Shown here in pieces: positions 19,188 to 30,467 of a DNA stretch of 64,000 bases. The DNA comes from Haloactinomyces albus. GTDB lineage: Bacteria > Actinomycetota > Actinomycetes > Mycobacteriales > Pseudonocardiaceae. A model generated the notes under the pieces. The model saw only the letters and a list, made by a program, of their open reading frames with translations. It was not told the DNA's origin and did no database searches. Every line of letters starts with the position of its first letter. Position 1 is the first letter of the stretch. The stretch is from contig NZ_JAVDXW010000001.1 of the NCBI RefSeq assembly GCF_031458135.1, positions 1,178,001 through 1,242,000 on the forward strand, given 5' to 3'. The position numbers were made by a program, and so were the translations under genes.

Positions 19188-19278
19188 GGTGTTCACCTTT
19201 CGATCGCGCTTGCGGCCTGTTGGGACCCAGTCTTGCCCCCACGCCAGAGGTTGACGAGAAGAAAACGGGGAGAAATTT

Positions 19279-20772
19279 ATGGTTTCTTTCGATAGGATGA
19301 AGCTCATGCAGGACTTCACCGAAGAAGAAGACCGTAATTTTTCTAGCGATCAAGACCTGTTGGTCTTTGGTCAGCGGTTGCGCCACTTGCGTCGTTCTGC
19401 CGGATTGACCCTTGTCGAGCTGGGAGAACGCGTCGGACGGGCGCCCTCGCAGCTCTCCCTGCTGGAGAACGGTCACCGCGAGCCCAAGCTGTCCCTGCTG
19501 CGCTCACTGGCCGAGGCACTCGGCAGCTCGGTCGACGAGCTGATGTCCAAGAAAGCGCCGAACCGGCGCGCCGAACTGGAGATCGCCGTGGAGCAGGCCC
19601 AGCTCGATCCGCTGTACCAGCAGCTGGACGTGCCGCCGCTGAAGATCGGCAAGCGAGTCCCCACCGAGGCGCTCGAACACGTTCTCGCCCTCTACGAGGA
19701 GCTGCGGCGACGTGAGACCAAGCAGGTTGCCACTCCGGAAGAGGCCAGGCAGGCCAATGCCGAACTGCGCAGCACCATGCGCAAGCACGGCAACTACTTC
19801 CCCGAGATCGAGAAGGCCGCCTCGGACATCCTCGACCGCGTCGGCTACCAGGGTGGCCCGCTGTCCGAGGGCGTCATCCAATCCATCGCCACTCACCTGG
19901 GTTACGGTCTGCGCTTCGTCACCGACCTCCCCCGTTCGGTGCGCTCGGTGACCGACCTGCGTCACCAGCGGATCTTTCTGCGCAGGGAGTCGCTGGGCAT
20001 GCACAGCCCCCGCACCATCCTGCTGCAGACCCTCGGGCACCTCACGCTCGGCCATCGCCAGCCGCGCGACTTCGCCGACTTCCTGCGTCAGCGCGTCGAG
20101 GCCAACTACTTCGCCGCAGCCGTCCTCGTTCCCGAGCGTGCGGCGGTGAGCTACCTGCAAAAGGCCAAGGCCGATCGGGACCTCGCCGTCGAGGACCTGC
20201 GTGACGTGTTCTCGGTGTCCTACGAGATGGCCGCGCACCGCTTCACCAACCTCGCCACCGAGTACCTGGACCTGGTCTGCCACTTCGTGCGCAATGACGA
20301 GACCGGCATCATCTACAAGGCCTACGAGAACGACGGGCTGGTGTTTCCGAGCGATCCCACCGGCGCCATCGAGGGGCAGCGGATGTGCCGCCACTGGGCA
20401 GGACGACAGGTCTTCGCCTCCGCCGACCGGTACTCGACGCACTACCAGTACACCGACAAGCCGGGCGCCACCCACTGGTGCGTGGCCCACGTCGACCCCA
20501 GCCGCGGCAAGGACTTCGCCATCACCCTCGGCGTGCCCTACACCGAGTCACGCTGGTTCCGGGGACGCGACACCACGAACCACTCGAAGTCCGGCTGCCC
20601 GAGCGGCGAATGCTGCCAGCGCCCACCCGCCGAGCTGGCCAACCGCTGGCAGGGCATGGTCTGGCCGTCGGCCCGGGCGCATTCGCACGTGTTGTCGGCC
20701 CTGCCCTCGGACACCTTCCCCGGCGTCGACGAGGCCGACGTCTACGCCTTCCTGGAGGCCCACCAGGGGTGA
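19279..20772 (+). CDS. ramB: RamB-type acetate metabolism regulator (XRE HTH, ImmA/IrrE-like, ScfR domains)
   Basis: 497 aa. Order: an XRE helix-turn-helix (residues about 31-88, [20 protein letters not shown] then [15 protein letters not shown]), a middle IrrE/ImmA-like region in which [10 protein letters not shown] replaces a zinc-protease HExxH, and a C-terminal short-chain fatty acid regulator domain with conserved Cys/His ([18 protein letters not shown]). In Corynebacterium glutamicum and Mycobacterium, RamB controls isocitrate lyase and acetate activation genes. ATG 19279 has GGGGAGA about 6 nt upstream. The divergent placement with aceA makes aceA the first candidate target and autoregulation likely. 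The C-terminal CGECC-like cluster could bind a metal or sense acyl-CoA; unproved. Confidence 0.9.
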   Translation: MVSFDRMKLMQDFTEEEDRNFSSDQDLLVFGQRLRHLRRSAGLTLVELGERVGRAPSQLSLLENGHREPKLSLLRSLAEALGSSVDELMSKKAPNRRAELEIAVEQAQLDPLYQQLDVPPLKIGKRVPTEALEHVLALYEELRRRETKQVATPEEARQANAELRSTMRKHGNYFPEIEKAASDILDRVGYQGGPLSEGVIQSIATHLGYGLRFVTDLPRSVRSVTDLRHQRIFLRRESLGMHSPRTILLQTLGHLTLGHRQPRDFADFLRQRVEANYFAAAVLVPERAAVSYLQKAKADRDLAVEDLRDVFSVSYEMAAHRFTNLATEYLDLVCHFVRNDETGIIYKAYENDGLVFPSDPTGAIEGQRMCRHWAGRQVFASADRYSTHYQYTDKPGATHWCVAHVDPSRGKDFAITLGVPYTESRWFRGRDTTNHSKSGCPSGECCQRPPAELANRWQGMVWPSARAHSHVLSALPSDTFPGVDEADVYAFLEAHQG

Positions 20773-20906
20773 GGCCCACTCCTTCGCGGGGCACGGTCAC
20801 CGGAGCAGTTCGCGGGCGCACCGCTCAGCACCACGCCAGGGAGCTGGGCGGTGCCCCGCAGGCGATGGGCGACCACGGGACAACGAGGTCCCGGGCGCAC
20901 GGCCGG

Positions 20907-22763
<1,857 letters not shown>

Positions 22764-22970
22764 TGAGTTTCCTCGCACAGATGTCGACTCTCGTACGGGC
22801 AGGGACCCCTCCATCGTCCCACGTGTCCGGGACTGCTCTGTGTCCAAGTCGGGAACGGGCACCGATGACGGTCGTATTCGCCGTTTGTCACTTCGCGCCA
22901 CCCCGCTGAGAGGGCCATGCTGCGGACACGTCGGTACGACCTCGCTCCGGCGGGTGTTTCGGGAGTGTTC

Positions 22971-24590
22971 ATGACGGCGAACGACGCGGAGGCCGATGGC
23001 GGTCGGCCGGTGCAGGCACGCTTGGGCGAGCCTGCAGGCCGATGGATTCTGACGGCCACGGTGCTCGGTTCGGGGATGGCGGCGCTGGACGCCACCGTGG
23101 TCAATATCGCGTTGCCGGTTCTGGGTCGCGAACTGAACGCCGGGCTGGTCGGGTTGCAGTGGGTGATCAACGGATACACGTTGACGCTGGCCGCCCTGAT
23201 TCTGCTGGGCGGATCCCTCGGGGACCGCTACGGGCGCAAACGCATCTTCCTGGTGGGGACCGTGTGGTTCGCACTCGCCTCCCTGGGATGTGCACTGGCT
23301 CCGACCATCGAGATGCTCATCGGCGCCCGTGCTTTGCAGGGCATCGGCGGGGCGCTGCTGACACCGGGGAGTCTGGCGATCATCCAGGCTTCGTTCGTCT
23401 CCGAGCACCGCTCCCGAGCCATCGGTGCATGGTCGGGATTGGCGGGAATCGCCGGTGCCGTGGGGCCCTTTCTCGGCGGATGGCTGATCGCAGCGGGCAG
23501 TTGGCGGTGGATTTTCCTGCTGAACCTCCCACTGGCCGTACTCGTTCTCGTGGTCACGTCGCGGCACGTGCCGGAAAGTTCCACGCCTGCCACGAGTCAC
23601 CATCCGGACATTGCCGGTGCAACACTGTGTGCGCTGGGACTGGGCGGCGTGACCTACGCGCTCAGCGTAGGTGGAGAGTCGGGAGTCACCCCGGCCGTGA
23701 TCGGAGTCGGCCTCGGCGGCGTCGTGGGGCTCATCGCGTTCGTGCTGGTCGAACGGTTCAGCGCACGCCCCATGCTGCCACTGGGCATCTTCGCCTCCCG
23801 ACGCTTCAGCGCGGTCAACCTGGTCACGCTCGCCGTCTATGCCGCGCTCGGCGGAGTGTTCTTCCTGCTCGTGTTGTATCTGCAGGTGGTGGCCGGTTTT
23901 TCACCGCTGCTGGCGGGAGCGGCGCTGTTGCCGGTCACGGTCATCATGTTGGCCCTGTCCTCCCGCGTCGGGGCACTGGCACAGCGGATCGGGCCGCGCC
24001 GACCGATGGCCCTGGGTCCGGTGGTCGCCGCCACCGGACTGCTGCTGATGCTGCGCATCGGACCCGACGCCTCGTACCTGACGGAGGTGCTGCCCGCGGT
24101 GGCCGTCTTCGGATTCGGGCTCTCGATCACCGTGGCACCGCTGACCAGTACGGCACTGGCCGCCGCGGGGCCGCAACACACCGGGCTCGCATCCGGGGTC
24201 AACAACGCCATCGCACGCACCGCCCAGATGTTGGCGGTGGCGGTACTGCCCGTGGCAGCCGGAATCTCCGGTGGCGCCTACACCCGGCCCGCCCTGTTCA
24301 GCCGGGGCTTCGACACGGCCATGCTCATCTGTGTGGGTCTGCTCGTACTGGGCGGGGTGTTGTCGGCTCTGAGCATCCCGAACAGCATGCTGGACACGGC
24401 GGAACCGGTACCCCGTCCGGCGCCGTCGGAACCTCGGCAGAGCCCGGCCCAGCAGCGTCCTACTGCTCCTCGGGAGTCCGCCCGGCAACGCTCCGCCCAG
24501 CAGGGTTCTGCTCACCGGAGCCACTGCGCAGTGGACGGGCCTCCGCTGTACTCCGGGAACGGGGCGCCGGGGGACGAGAAATCCTCCTGA
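22971..24590 (+). CDS. MFS transporter, DHA2 (14-helix) drug:proton antiporter family
   Basis: 539 aa with about 14 predicted membrane helices. MFS motif [15 protein letters not shown] follows helix 2, and the antiporter motif C region is seen as [20 protein letters not shown] in helix 5. The N-terminal [14 protein letters not shown] is characteristic of DHA2 exporters (EmrB/QacA type), which use the proton gradient to expel toxic compounds. The C-terminal tail of about 60 residues is cytoplasmic and rich in Pro, Gln and Ser. ATG 22971 follows GGGAG; an earlier in-frame ATG at 22917 is less likely. No TetR-type regulator lies next to it, so the substrate is unknown. Confidence 0.88.
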   Translation: MTANDAEADGGRPVQARLGEPAGRWILTATVLGSGMAALDATVVNIALPVLGRELNAGLVGLQWVINGYTLTLAALILLGGSLGDRYGRKRIFLVGTVWFALASLGCALAPTIEMLIGARALQGIGGALLTPGSLAIIQASFVSEHRSRAIGAWSGLAGIAGAVGPFLGGWLIAAGSWRWIFLLNLPLAVLVLVVTSRHVPESSTPATSHHPDIAGATLCALGLGGVTYALSVGGESGVTPAVIGVGLGGVVGLIAFVLVERFSARPMLPLGIFASRRFSAVNLVTLAVYAALGGVFFLLVLYLQVVAGFSPLLAGAALLPVTVIMLALSSRVGALAQRIGPRRPMALGPVVAATGLLLMLRIGPDASYLTEVLPAVAVFGFGLSITVAPLTSTALAAAGPQHTGLASGVNNAIARTAQMLAVAVLPVAAGISGGAYTRPALFSRGFDTAMLICVGLLVLGGVLSALSIPNSMLDTAEPVPRPAPSEPRQSPAQQRPTAPRESARQRSAQQGSAHRSHCAVDGPPLYSGNGAPGDEKSS

Positions 24591-24669
24591 GCAGGCAGCC
24601 GCAGGCGGGCATTCACCTCCGAAACCGGCGCACGCGGCTCGCATCCCGTACAACCCCGCCGACTGTTGA

Positions 24670-25050
24670 TCAGTGCTGGCGCACGTCCACGCGCAACGGG
24701 TGATCGCCGGGAACTTCCACGAGAGCGATCCGCATCCCGTCCGGATCGGTGATCCAGGCCTCGTCCAATCCCCACGGTTTGCGTTCGGGCTCGGCCAGCA
24801 CCGCCACACCCCGCTCGCGTAGCTGCTCGAACTCCGCGCGAACATCGCGCACCTGCAGCCACAGCACCTGGTCCGGACTCGGCCCTTGCTCGGCCTCACC
24901 GGACAGTTCCAGGAAGCCCTGGCCGAGGAAGAACACCGTTCCGCCGGGGAACTCGCGGTGGATCGCCAGGCCCAGGATGTCCCGGTAGAACTCCAGGGAC
25001 CGCTGACGATCCTGTGGGCGCAGTATCATCCTGCTGTTCAAGATCTCCAT
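24670..25050 (-). CDS. VOC (glyoxalase/bleomycin resistance) superfamily protein
   Basis: A 126-aa single-domain vicinal oxygen chelate protein: two beta-alpha-beta-beta-beta units, SLEFYRDILGLAIH in the first and LDEAWITDPDGMRIALVEVP in the second. Members bind a metal between the units and act as lyases, dioxygenases or drug-binding proteins. The residues visible here (His/Glu positions) do not settle the activity. It stands alone, convergent with the transporter gene. Confidence 0.8.
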   Translation of the reverse strand: MEILNSRMILRPQDRQRSLEFYRDILGLAIHREFPGGTVFFLGQGFLELSGEAEQGPSPDQVLWLQVRDVRAEFEQLRERGVAVLAEPERKPWGLDEAWITDPDGMRIALVEVPGDHPLRVDVRQH

Positions 25051-25130
25051 GGTCCCGTTTCTACCCGCCGATCTCCGGGGTCATGCCGAGTCCGACCACT
25101 CGCCCCTGGCAACACGGCTACCCGCGGCGA

Positions 25131-25505
25131 TCAACTGGCTCTACGTTCCCCCACAGCGGGCTCGACAAGCGCCTCGGCACTGCGCAACAGATCCGCGACC
25201 CGGCGGAGATCCGCCTGGGAAATCGCGGTTTCAGTGCTGGGCCGTGCTGCCGCGAGCAGCGTACGTCGAATCCATTCGGACCTGCTCGTTCCGGCCCTCT
25301 CCGCTGCCTCGTCGATCAATCGGGCATCGGCGACCGGAAGCCGGAACGATCTCGTCACCTCGAACGTGGGTGCGAGTTCCACCTCGACGGGTTCGTAGTC
25401 ACCCTGTTCCCACTCCGCATCGAGTTCGTCCTTGTGCGCATACTGCCACTCGGCAAGCTCGGCGTCGGTCATGTTGGCGAACTCCGGTTCGTTCCGCTCG
25501 GTCAT
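25131..25505 (-). CDS. Ribbon-helix-helix antitoxin, partner truncated
   Basis: 124 aa. The acidic N-terminal half (MTDAELAEWQYAHKDELDAE) resembles the toxin-neutralising part of BrnA-like antitoxins; the second half is a ribbon-helix-helix DNA-binding motif: VTRSFRLPVADARLIDEAAE followed by RAGTSRSEWIRRTLLAAA. The ATG at 25505 shares one base with the stop of the upstream toxin tail (TGATG), a normal toxin-first operon junction. An in-frame start 12 nt earlier is possible. The antitoxin is full-length, while its partner retains only 49 codons. Confidence 0.75.
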   Translation of the reverse strand: MTERNEPEFANMTDAELAEWQYAHKDELDAEWEQGDYEPVEVELAPTFEVTRSFRLPVADARLIDEAAERAGTSRSEWIRRTLLAAARPSTETAISQADLRRVADLLRSAEALVEPAVGERRAS

Positions 25506-25654
25506 CACAACTCCCATGCGCTGATTACACGTGCGGTTCCGGTGTTCTGTTCGTAAACGAAGTTGATTCGGACTCGCCGACCCCCGTCAGTCCGGCCACT
25601 GACGACCCAGCACAGCCGTCGGCGGTCGTTCGGGGCATTCGACGGCCCCGACAT
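25505..25654 (-). pseudogene. C-terminal remnant of a BrnT/RelE-like toxin
   Basis: 49 codons from ATG 25654, ending at a TGATG junction with the antitoxin. The tail VRINFVYEQNTGTARVISAW looks like the last strands of small RNase toxins (BrnT or DUF4258 type): RxxxVxY-E---GTARVITAWE. Such toxins are usually 85-110 residues, so the N-terminal half with its catalytic residues is missing. The frame begins 4 nt from the cold-shock terminator, so the 5' half and promoter were probably replaced or deleted. The exact toxin family is uncertain. Confidence 0.5.
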
Positions 25655-25657
25655 GAA

Positions 25658-25689
25658 AACGACCTTCCACCGGCCGGTGGAAGGTCGTT
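25658..25689 (-). terminator. Cold-shock gene terminator
   Basis: Perfect inverted repeat with 16-nt arms (25658-25673 and 25674-25689) and no spacer, 33 nt downstream of the csp stop, with an A run at 25656-25659 giving U residues on the minus strand. Confidence 0.8.
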
Positions 25690-25721
25690 CGGTAGCCGCC
25701 GGGCAGGCGGCGATCAGTAGC

Positions 25722-25925
25722 TCAGAGGACGCGGACGCCGGTGGCCTGGGGGCCCTTGGCGGCCTGGGTCACCTCGAAGGCCACGTACTGGTTCTCCTCG
25801 AGGTTGCGGAACCCGGTGCCGTCGATCTCCGAGTAGTGCACGAACACGTCAGCACCGCCGTCGTCCGGAGTGATGAAGCCGAAGCCCTTCTCCGAACTGA
25901 ACCACTTCACAGTGCCCTGTGCCAT
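25722..25925 (-). CDS. Cold-shock domain protein
   Basis: 67 aa, a complete CspA-type single-stranded nucleic acid chaperone. RNP1 is KGFGFITP and RNP2 is VFVHYSEI; the protein starts MAQGTVKWF and ends TGVRVL as is usual in actinobacteria. ATG 25925 follows GGGAGAC. It is monocistronic between a long upstream untranslated space and a perfect terminator hairpin. Whether it is cold-induced or constitutive cannot be told. Confidence 0.95.
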   Translation of the reverse strand: MAQGTVKWFSSEKGFGFITPDDGGADVFVHYSEIDGTGFRNLEENQYVAFEVTQAAKGPQATGVRVL

Positions 25926-26270
25926 CTTCTGTCTCCCAACAGGAACGGGGGTACCGGCGCCCACCCTGGTGTGGGTACGCCGAGGCCTGGCGTTCCAGAC
26001 GGCGATGCCTCCAGCTTCCTGAAGGGCAGCTACGCGCCCGCAACATCATTCTGCGAGCGTGTCGAACACGAACACAAAAACCGGCCACCCCCCTCAACGA
26101 GTGGCTCCGTGGCTTTGTTCCCGATTCGGGGCACGATCTTGGTGCGGATTCGATCAAAGCACCTCACCTGCGCGTTCGACGCCCCGATCTCACTCGCATG
26201 GGTGAGAGCGACGACCACAGCAGGCCAGACCCGAGGCCAGGCTCCGGCACGGACGCCGAGCTGCTTTCCC
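25926..26270 (-). other. Gene-free stretch, probable long csp 5' leader and promoter
   Basis: 345 bp without a credible coding frame on either strand. It lies upstream of the csp start and downstream of the ABC permease stop. Cold-shock genes often carry long structured leaders that act as thermosensors, so part of this could be transcribed. I see AT-richer patches (about 26040-26090) that may hold the promoter. Confidence 0.4.
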
Positions 26271-27845
26271 TCACGGCTGCACTACGCCGAGCAGTTCGGG
26301 TCCCCAGGTGCGAAGCCGATGGACCGCGATACGGCCACATGCCCATGCCGATACCACTCCCGAGAGCACTCCGACCGGAACCGACGACCACAGCAGCCAG
26401 TCGTTGCCCAGCACCGTGCCGGTGATCAGCACGGCGAGCACCGGTATCGCGGCGACCACCAGCAGCACACTCATGGCGAACTGCTTCAACCCGGTCGCGA
26501 ACCCGGGCTGACCTGCCGCGGTGAAGGGATTACTGCGCTGCTGCGGCACCGGAAAAGGCGTGAACACCGAAAGCAGCACCACCACACCACTGGCGGCACC
26601 CAGCACAGCCGCCGTCACGCCGAGCACCCAGGGATATACGCCCGCCTGCCCTGCCACCGCGGGCAGAACCAGGGCGGCCACGGCAACGACCGGAGCCACG
26701 AACGCCAGCCACGCCAGCTGTCGCCCCCGCACCTCCGCGTGCTGCACCTCGGGAGCGACCAAGGTATGCCGCAGGGCGGCACCGTCGAGTCCGTACAGAT
26801 TCCCGCAATTGAGCATGGACAACCAGATCGCGAACAGGGCGGCGAACGGCAGGGCAGCGTTGCCGGGGCCATTGCCGAAGCCGATGAACAGCGGCATCGC
26901 CAAGCCCAGCAACAGACCCGGCAACAGGGACACGCGGCGCCGATTATCGCGCCACCACAGCCGGATTTCCTTGATCATCACCGCATTGATCGGCGTGGCG
27001 GGCAGAATCCGCTCCAGCCATCCGCCACCGGCCCTCTTCGCGACCGAGCCCGAGCCCGTTGACGGGGTGGTCAGCCGCCTGCGCAACAACTCCGACCACA
27101 GCAGTGTCAGCAGTCCGACGACGACGAGCAGCGCAGCCAACAGGCCCATCGCCAGCGGCCACTGCCCTGCCGAGGCGGCTCGGACCGCCCCCGGAGCCCA
27201 ACCGGACGGTAGCAGGCGAAGTACCTCGCCCAGTGCGGAATCACCTGCGCCGACCAGGACGGGCACGATCGAACCGAGCAGCATCTGCGCCGGAATGATC
27301 AGCAGCATCACGCCGGAAGCCAGCAGCACTCCCAGGTCGCGTCCTCGTCGGGAACGCATCGCCGAACCCAGCCAGCCCACCACGACCCGGGACGCCACGA
27401 TGGCCAGCGCCGCCTGAAGCACGGCGCCCACCCCCGCCACCGCGAGTGGTCCCGCTCCTCGGCTTGCCGCGGGCACGAGCAGACCGGCGAAGGCCAGCAA
27501 GGTCATCACGGGAGCGAGCCCGACCGCAGCGGCTGCGATCAGCCCCAGAGCGAGCTTGCGTGGCCCGACGGGCAGCAGAGCGAAATGCTCGGGCTGCAGA
27601 GTCTCGTCGCTACCGGCCGCCAGGATCGGTGCGACAAGCCAACCGAGTGTCCACACCAGGAACAGCAGCGACGCTGCGGTAAGTCCGGTTCCGCCTGCCG
27701 CCTCGGCTGCCGCGATGGCGCCTGCCGTGATCACGGCGGACACGAGGCCCAGGACGGCACCGGCGGCAAAACCACCGACCCGGGCCGCGCCGCGCAATGA
27801 ATGGCTCAGCAGTCGTAGCCGCATGCGAATCAGGACGCCAACCAC
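26271..27845 (-). CDS. ABC transporter permease (ABC-2 exporter type)
   Basis: 524 aa, hydrophobic throughout, with roughly 12 predicted membrane helices arranged as two similar halves separated by a soluble region near residues 255-285. No sharp motif beyond the general ABC-2 permease character. It starts inside the 3' end of the ATPase gene (16-bp overlap), so the two form one transporter: this subunit would make the channel, with two ATPase copies powering it. The substrate is unknown. Confidence 0.85.
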   Translation of the reverse strand: MVGVLIRMRLRLLSHSLRGAARVGGFAAGAVLGLVSAVITAGAIAAAEAAGGTGLTAASLLFLVWTLGWLVAPILAAGSDETLQPEHFALLPVGPRKLALGLIAAAAVGLAPVMTLLAFAGLLVPAASRGAGPLAVAGVGAVLQAALAIVASRVVVGWLGSAMRSRRGRDLGVLLASGVMLLIIPAQMLLGSIVPVLVGAGDSALGEVLRLLPSGWAPGAVRAASAGQWPLAMGLLAALLVVVGLLTLLWSELLRRRLTTPSTGSGSVAKRAGGGWLERILPATPINAVMIKEIRLWWRDNRRRVSLLPGLLLGLAMPLFIGFGNGPGNAALPFAALFAIWLSMLNCGNLYGLDGAALRHTLVAPEVQHAEVRGRQLAWLAFVAPVVAVAALVLPAVAGQAGVYPWVLGVTAAVLGAASGVVVLLSVFTPFPVPQQRSNPFTAAGQPGFATGLKQFAMSVLLVVAAIPVLAVLITGTVLGNDWLLWSSVPVGVLSGVVSAWACGRIAVHRLRTWGPELLGVVQP

Positions 27846-28639
27846 GACAGCCCCTCTCCGCCGCCGGTGCGGCCACCGACGAGATGCACGAAGGCGTCCT
27901 CCAGGGAGGTGCCCGCCCGAACCTCATCCAGCGGACCGGAGGCGATGACCCGACCGGAGGCGATGACGGCCACCTGATCGCAGAGCTGTTCGACCAGAGC
28001 CATCACGTGGCTGGAGAACACCACGGCGTTGCCCGCGGTGACGAAGCGCTGCAGGATCCTGCGGATCGTTCCGGCCGAGACGGGATCCACCGCTTCGAAC
28101 GGCTCGTCGAGCACGAGCAGTTTCGGACCGTGCAGCATCGCCGCGGCCAGTCCGATCTTCTTGCGCATCCCCGCCGAGTAGTCCACCACCAGCGTGCGCC
28201 CGGCCTCGGTGAGTTCCAGCACGTCGAGCAATTCCTCGGTGCGCTGAGCGACCGTGCCGGAGTCGATGCCGCGCAGCAGGCCGGTATAGGTGAGCAGCTC
28301 CCGGCCGGTGAGCCGCTCGGGCATCGCCATGCCGTCCGGCAGCACCCCGACGAGTTCCTTGGCCCGAACCGGGTCCTGCCAGACATCGGCACCGAGGATG
28401 TGCGCGCTCCCGCTGTCCGGGCGCAGCAGCCCCACCGCCATCGACAGGGTGGTGGTCTTTCCCGCTCCGTTCGGTCCGACGAGTCCGAAGAACGAACTTC
28501 TCGGCACCGAGAGGTGCAAGCGGTCGACGGCGGTCTTGTCCCCGAACCGCTTGCCGAGAGACTCCAGCCTCATCGCCGACGTGTCGTCACTCGCCCCGGA
28601 GCCGATCCGGGGCGATGGGGGGTCGAATTCGGTTTCCAT
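27830..28639 (-). CDS. ABC transporter ATP-binding protein
   Basis: 269 aa. Walker A GPNGAGKTTT, Q-loop region, signature YSAGMRKKIGLA (in place of the common LSGGQ), Walker B KLLVLDEPFEAVD and switch His in VVFSSHVMALVE. The sequence is of the class driving ABC-2 exporters. ATG 28639 follows GGGAGGAAATCA, a very strong ribosome site; an upstream in-frame start at 28657 is weaker. First gene of a two-gene leftward operon with the permease, and divergent from the SPFH gene. Confidence 0.92.
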   Translation of the reverse strand: METEFDPPSPRIGSGASDDTSAMRLESLGKRFGDKTAVDRLHLSVPRSSFFGLVGPNGAGKTTTLSMAVGLLRPDSGSAHILGADVWQDPVRAKELVGVLPDGMAMPERLTGRELLTYTGLLRGIDSGTVAQRTEELLDVLELTEAGRTLVVDYSAGMRKKIGLAAAMLHGPKLLVLDEPFEAVDPVSAGTIRRILQRFVTAGNAVVFSSHVMALVEQLCDQVAVIASGRVIASGPLDEVRAGTSLEDAFVHLVGGRTGGGEGLSWLAS

Positions 28640-28767
28640 TGATTTCCTCCCGGCCATCGCCGCGGAACACCCTGCCAGATCGGGGACACCGCATTGGAGC
28701 AGTTCAAAAAATTGATATCACTATGCTATGTTTTCGACATCATTGACAGTCGCTGATCGGAGTCGCC

Positions 28768-29730
28768 ATGAGCACCGTCCGAGCCGGGACACCCGGGAAT
28801 ACCGAGGCAGACGGCAACGTCGCCGACGTGCCGATGACCATGCCCGAGCCCGACGTGCGCGAGCACCGAGCAATGCATTTCCTGGGGATGCCGCTGCTCG
28901 GTGTCGGACTCCTCGCGCTGCTCGCCGGGATCGCACTGCTCATCACCGGCGCCACGATCACCGGCGGTATCGTCATCTCGATCGCGGTGGCCGGCGCCCT
29001 CGTCATCCTGGTCGGCCTGGTGACACTCGCGGGACTCTTCGCGGTGTCTCCCGGTGAAGCTCGTGTGGTGCAGTTCCTCGGCCGTTACACCGGCACGGTT
29101 CGTGCCACCGGTCTGCAGTGGACCAATCCGCTGACCAGCAAGCAGAAGATCTCCACCCGGATCCGCAACCACGAGACGTCGGTCATGAAGGTCAACGACG
29201 CCGAGGGCAATCCGATCGAGATCGCAGCAGTGGTGGTCTGGCAGGTGGCCGACACGGCCCAGGCATCGTTCGAGGTCGACAGCTTCGTCGAGTTCGTGGA
29301 GACCCAAACCGAGACGGCAGTCCGCCACATCGCCACCAGCTATCCCTACGACAACCAGGGTGCTCACGATCTGTCGCTGCGGGAGAACGCCGACGAGATC
29401 ACCGGAAAGCTGTCCAGGGAAATCGCCGTACGGGTCCAGTCGGCGGGCGTGCAGATCGTCGAGTCGCGGCTGACACATCTGGCTTACGCTCCCGAGATCG
29501 CCCAGGCCATGTTGCAGCGCCAACAGGCGGGCGCCGTGGTCGCGGCACGGCAGCGGCTCGTCGAGGGTGCTGTCGGTATGGTCGATCTGGCGCTGCAGCG
29601 ACTGGACGAGCACGACGTGGTGGAACTCGACGAGGACCGCAAGGCCGCGATGATCAGTAATCTGCTGGTGGTGCTGTGTGGCGACCGAGCCACACAGCCC
29701 GTGGTCAACACCGGCTCGCTGTACCACTGA
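28768..29730 (+). CDS. SPFH (stomatin/prohibitin/flotillin) domain membrane protein
   Basis: 320 aa. An N-terminal soluble segment of about 37 residues precedes two adjacent hydrophobic helices (about 38-62 and 68-90). The SPFH/band 7 domain follows: FAVSPGEARVVQFLGRYTGT, then AAVVVWQVADTAQASFEVD, and a helical C-terminus (AYAPEIAQAMLQRQQAGAVV). SPFH proteins form ring-like oligomers on membranes that organise lipid domains or guard membrane proteases. ATG 28768 has CGGAG 5 nt upstream. It is followed after 8 bp by a small ribbon-helix-helix gene, a pairing that recurs in actinobacteria and suggests a functional link. Confidence 0.87.
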   Translation: MSTVRAGTPGNTEADGNVADVPMTMPEPDVREHRAMHFLGMPLLGVGLLALLAGIALLITGATITGGIVISIAVAGALVILVGLVTLAGLFAVSPGEARVVQFLGRYTGTVRATGLQWTNPLTSKQKISTRIRNHETSVMKVNDAEGNPIEIAAVVVWQVADTAQASFEVDSFVEFVETQTETAVRHIATSYPYDNQGAHDLSLRENADEITGKLSREIAVRVQSAGVQIVESRLTHLAYAPEIAQAMLQRQQAGAVVAARQRLVEGAVGMVDLALQRLDEHDVVELDEDRKAAMISNLLVVLCGDRATQPVVNTGSLYH

Positions 29731-29738
29731 GGTGGGGT

Positions 29739-29957
29739 GTGGCTTCCCGGAAGAGCTTCCTTCTTCGTCTGGACCCGGCTGTGCACGACGCACTCGCCCG
29801 GTGGGCCGGTGACGAACTCCGCAGCACCAATGCTCAGGTCGAATTCCTCTTGCGCAAAGCGCTCGCCGAGGCGGGCAGGCTCCCCGAGGACGCGGGGAAA
29901 CCGGCTCGCCGCGGGCGCCCGCGCAAGGACGGCGGCACGGCAGGCGACGCGGACTGA
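29739..29957 (+). CDS. Small ribbon-helix-helix (Arc-like) protein paired with SPFH gene
   Basis: 72 aa. The N-terminal RHH fold is clear: SRKSFLLRLDPAVHDALARW then NAQVEFLLRKALAEAG. The C-terminal tail is basic with an AT-hook-like RRGRPRK. GTG 29739 lies just behind GGTGGGG, 8 bp after the SPFH stop, so the two are co-transcribed. It probably binds DNA, perhaps as autoregulator of the pair. It could be mistaken for an antitoxin, but no toxin gene is beside it. Confidence 0.75.
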   Translation: MASRKSFLLRLDPAVHDALARWAGDELRSTNAQVEFLLRKALAEAGRLPEDAGKPARRGRPRKDGGTAGDAD

Positions 29958-29994
29958 TGCCGTGCCCGCAGTCCGTAGGCCCCTCGGACGCTGC

Positions 29995-30000
29995 TAGGAT
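29995..30000 (+). promoter_or_regulatory. Candidate -10 box of rpsT promoter
   Basis: TAGGAT, a common actinobacterial sigma-A -10 sequence, lies about 170 nt before rpsT at the start of a 213-bp gap. No good -35 is visible. A transcript from here would carry a long leader, as is usual for rpsT. Confidence 0.3.
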
Positions 30001-30170
30001 GGCGCGCCGTGCCGTGCGGCATTCCGCTCGGGAGGAAGGCTGGCTCTCAGTCGGTCCCCGCCAGACCGTGCGTCCTGGCGACCACGCATCGCGGACAGTG
30101 ACGGACAGCGACCAAGAGGCAGCGCCACGACAGCGCGGCACGGATCCGATCGAGTCGAAAGAGGCGACCA

Positions 30171-30431
30171 GTGGCCAACATCAAGTCCGCGCGCAAGCGC
30201 ATCCTCATCAACGAGAAGAACCGTCAGCGCAACAAGTCGGTGAAGTCCGCGGTGAAGACCTCCATCCGCAAGTTCCGCGAGGCCGCTGCCGCCGGCGAGA
30301 AGGACAAGGCCATCGAGCTGCAGCGTGCCGCCGCGCGCTCGCTGGACAAGGCGGCCACCAAGGGCGTCATCCACCGCAACCAGGCCGCCAACAAGAAGGC
30401 TGCCATGGCCAAGCGCGCCAACCAGCTCTGA
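30171..30431 (+). CDS. rpsT: 30S ribosomal protein S20
   Basis: 86 aa, complete. [20 protein letters not shown] at the start and the basic helical repeats are typical of bS20, which binds 16S rRNA and helps early 30S assembly. GTG start at 30171 with AAGAGG about 7 nt upstream; rpsT commonly uses a weak start for feedback control. It is followed by a perfect terminator and is convergent with holA, as in mycobacteria. Confidence 0.97.
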   Translation: MANIKSARKRILINEKNRQRNKSVKSAVKTSIRKFREAAAAGEKDKAIELQRAAARSLDKAATKGVIHRNQAANKKAAMAKRANQL

Positions 30432-30467
30432 GTTCCGAGCACTGTCGAGTTCGAGCACTCGACCTCT

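Noticed and set aside
27830-28639. YSAGM signature in the ABC ATPase as a lost function
   Set aside because: Variants of the signature with Y-S-x-G-M occur in active exporter ATPases and all other motifs are intact.
29739-29957. RHH gene after SPFH as half of a toxin-antitoxin pair
   Set aside because: No toxin frame is on either side; the partner is the SPFH gene.
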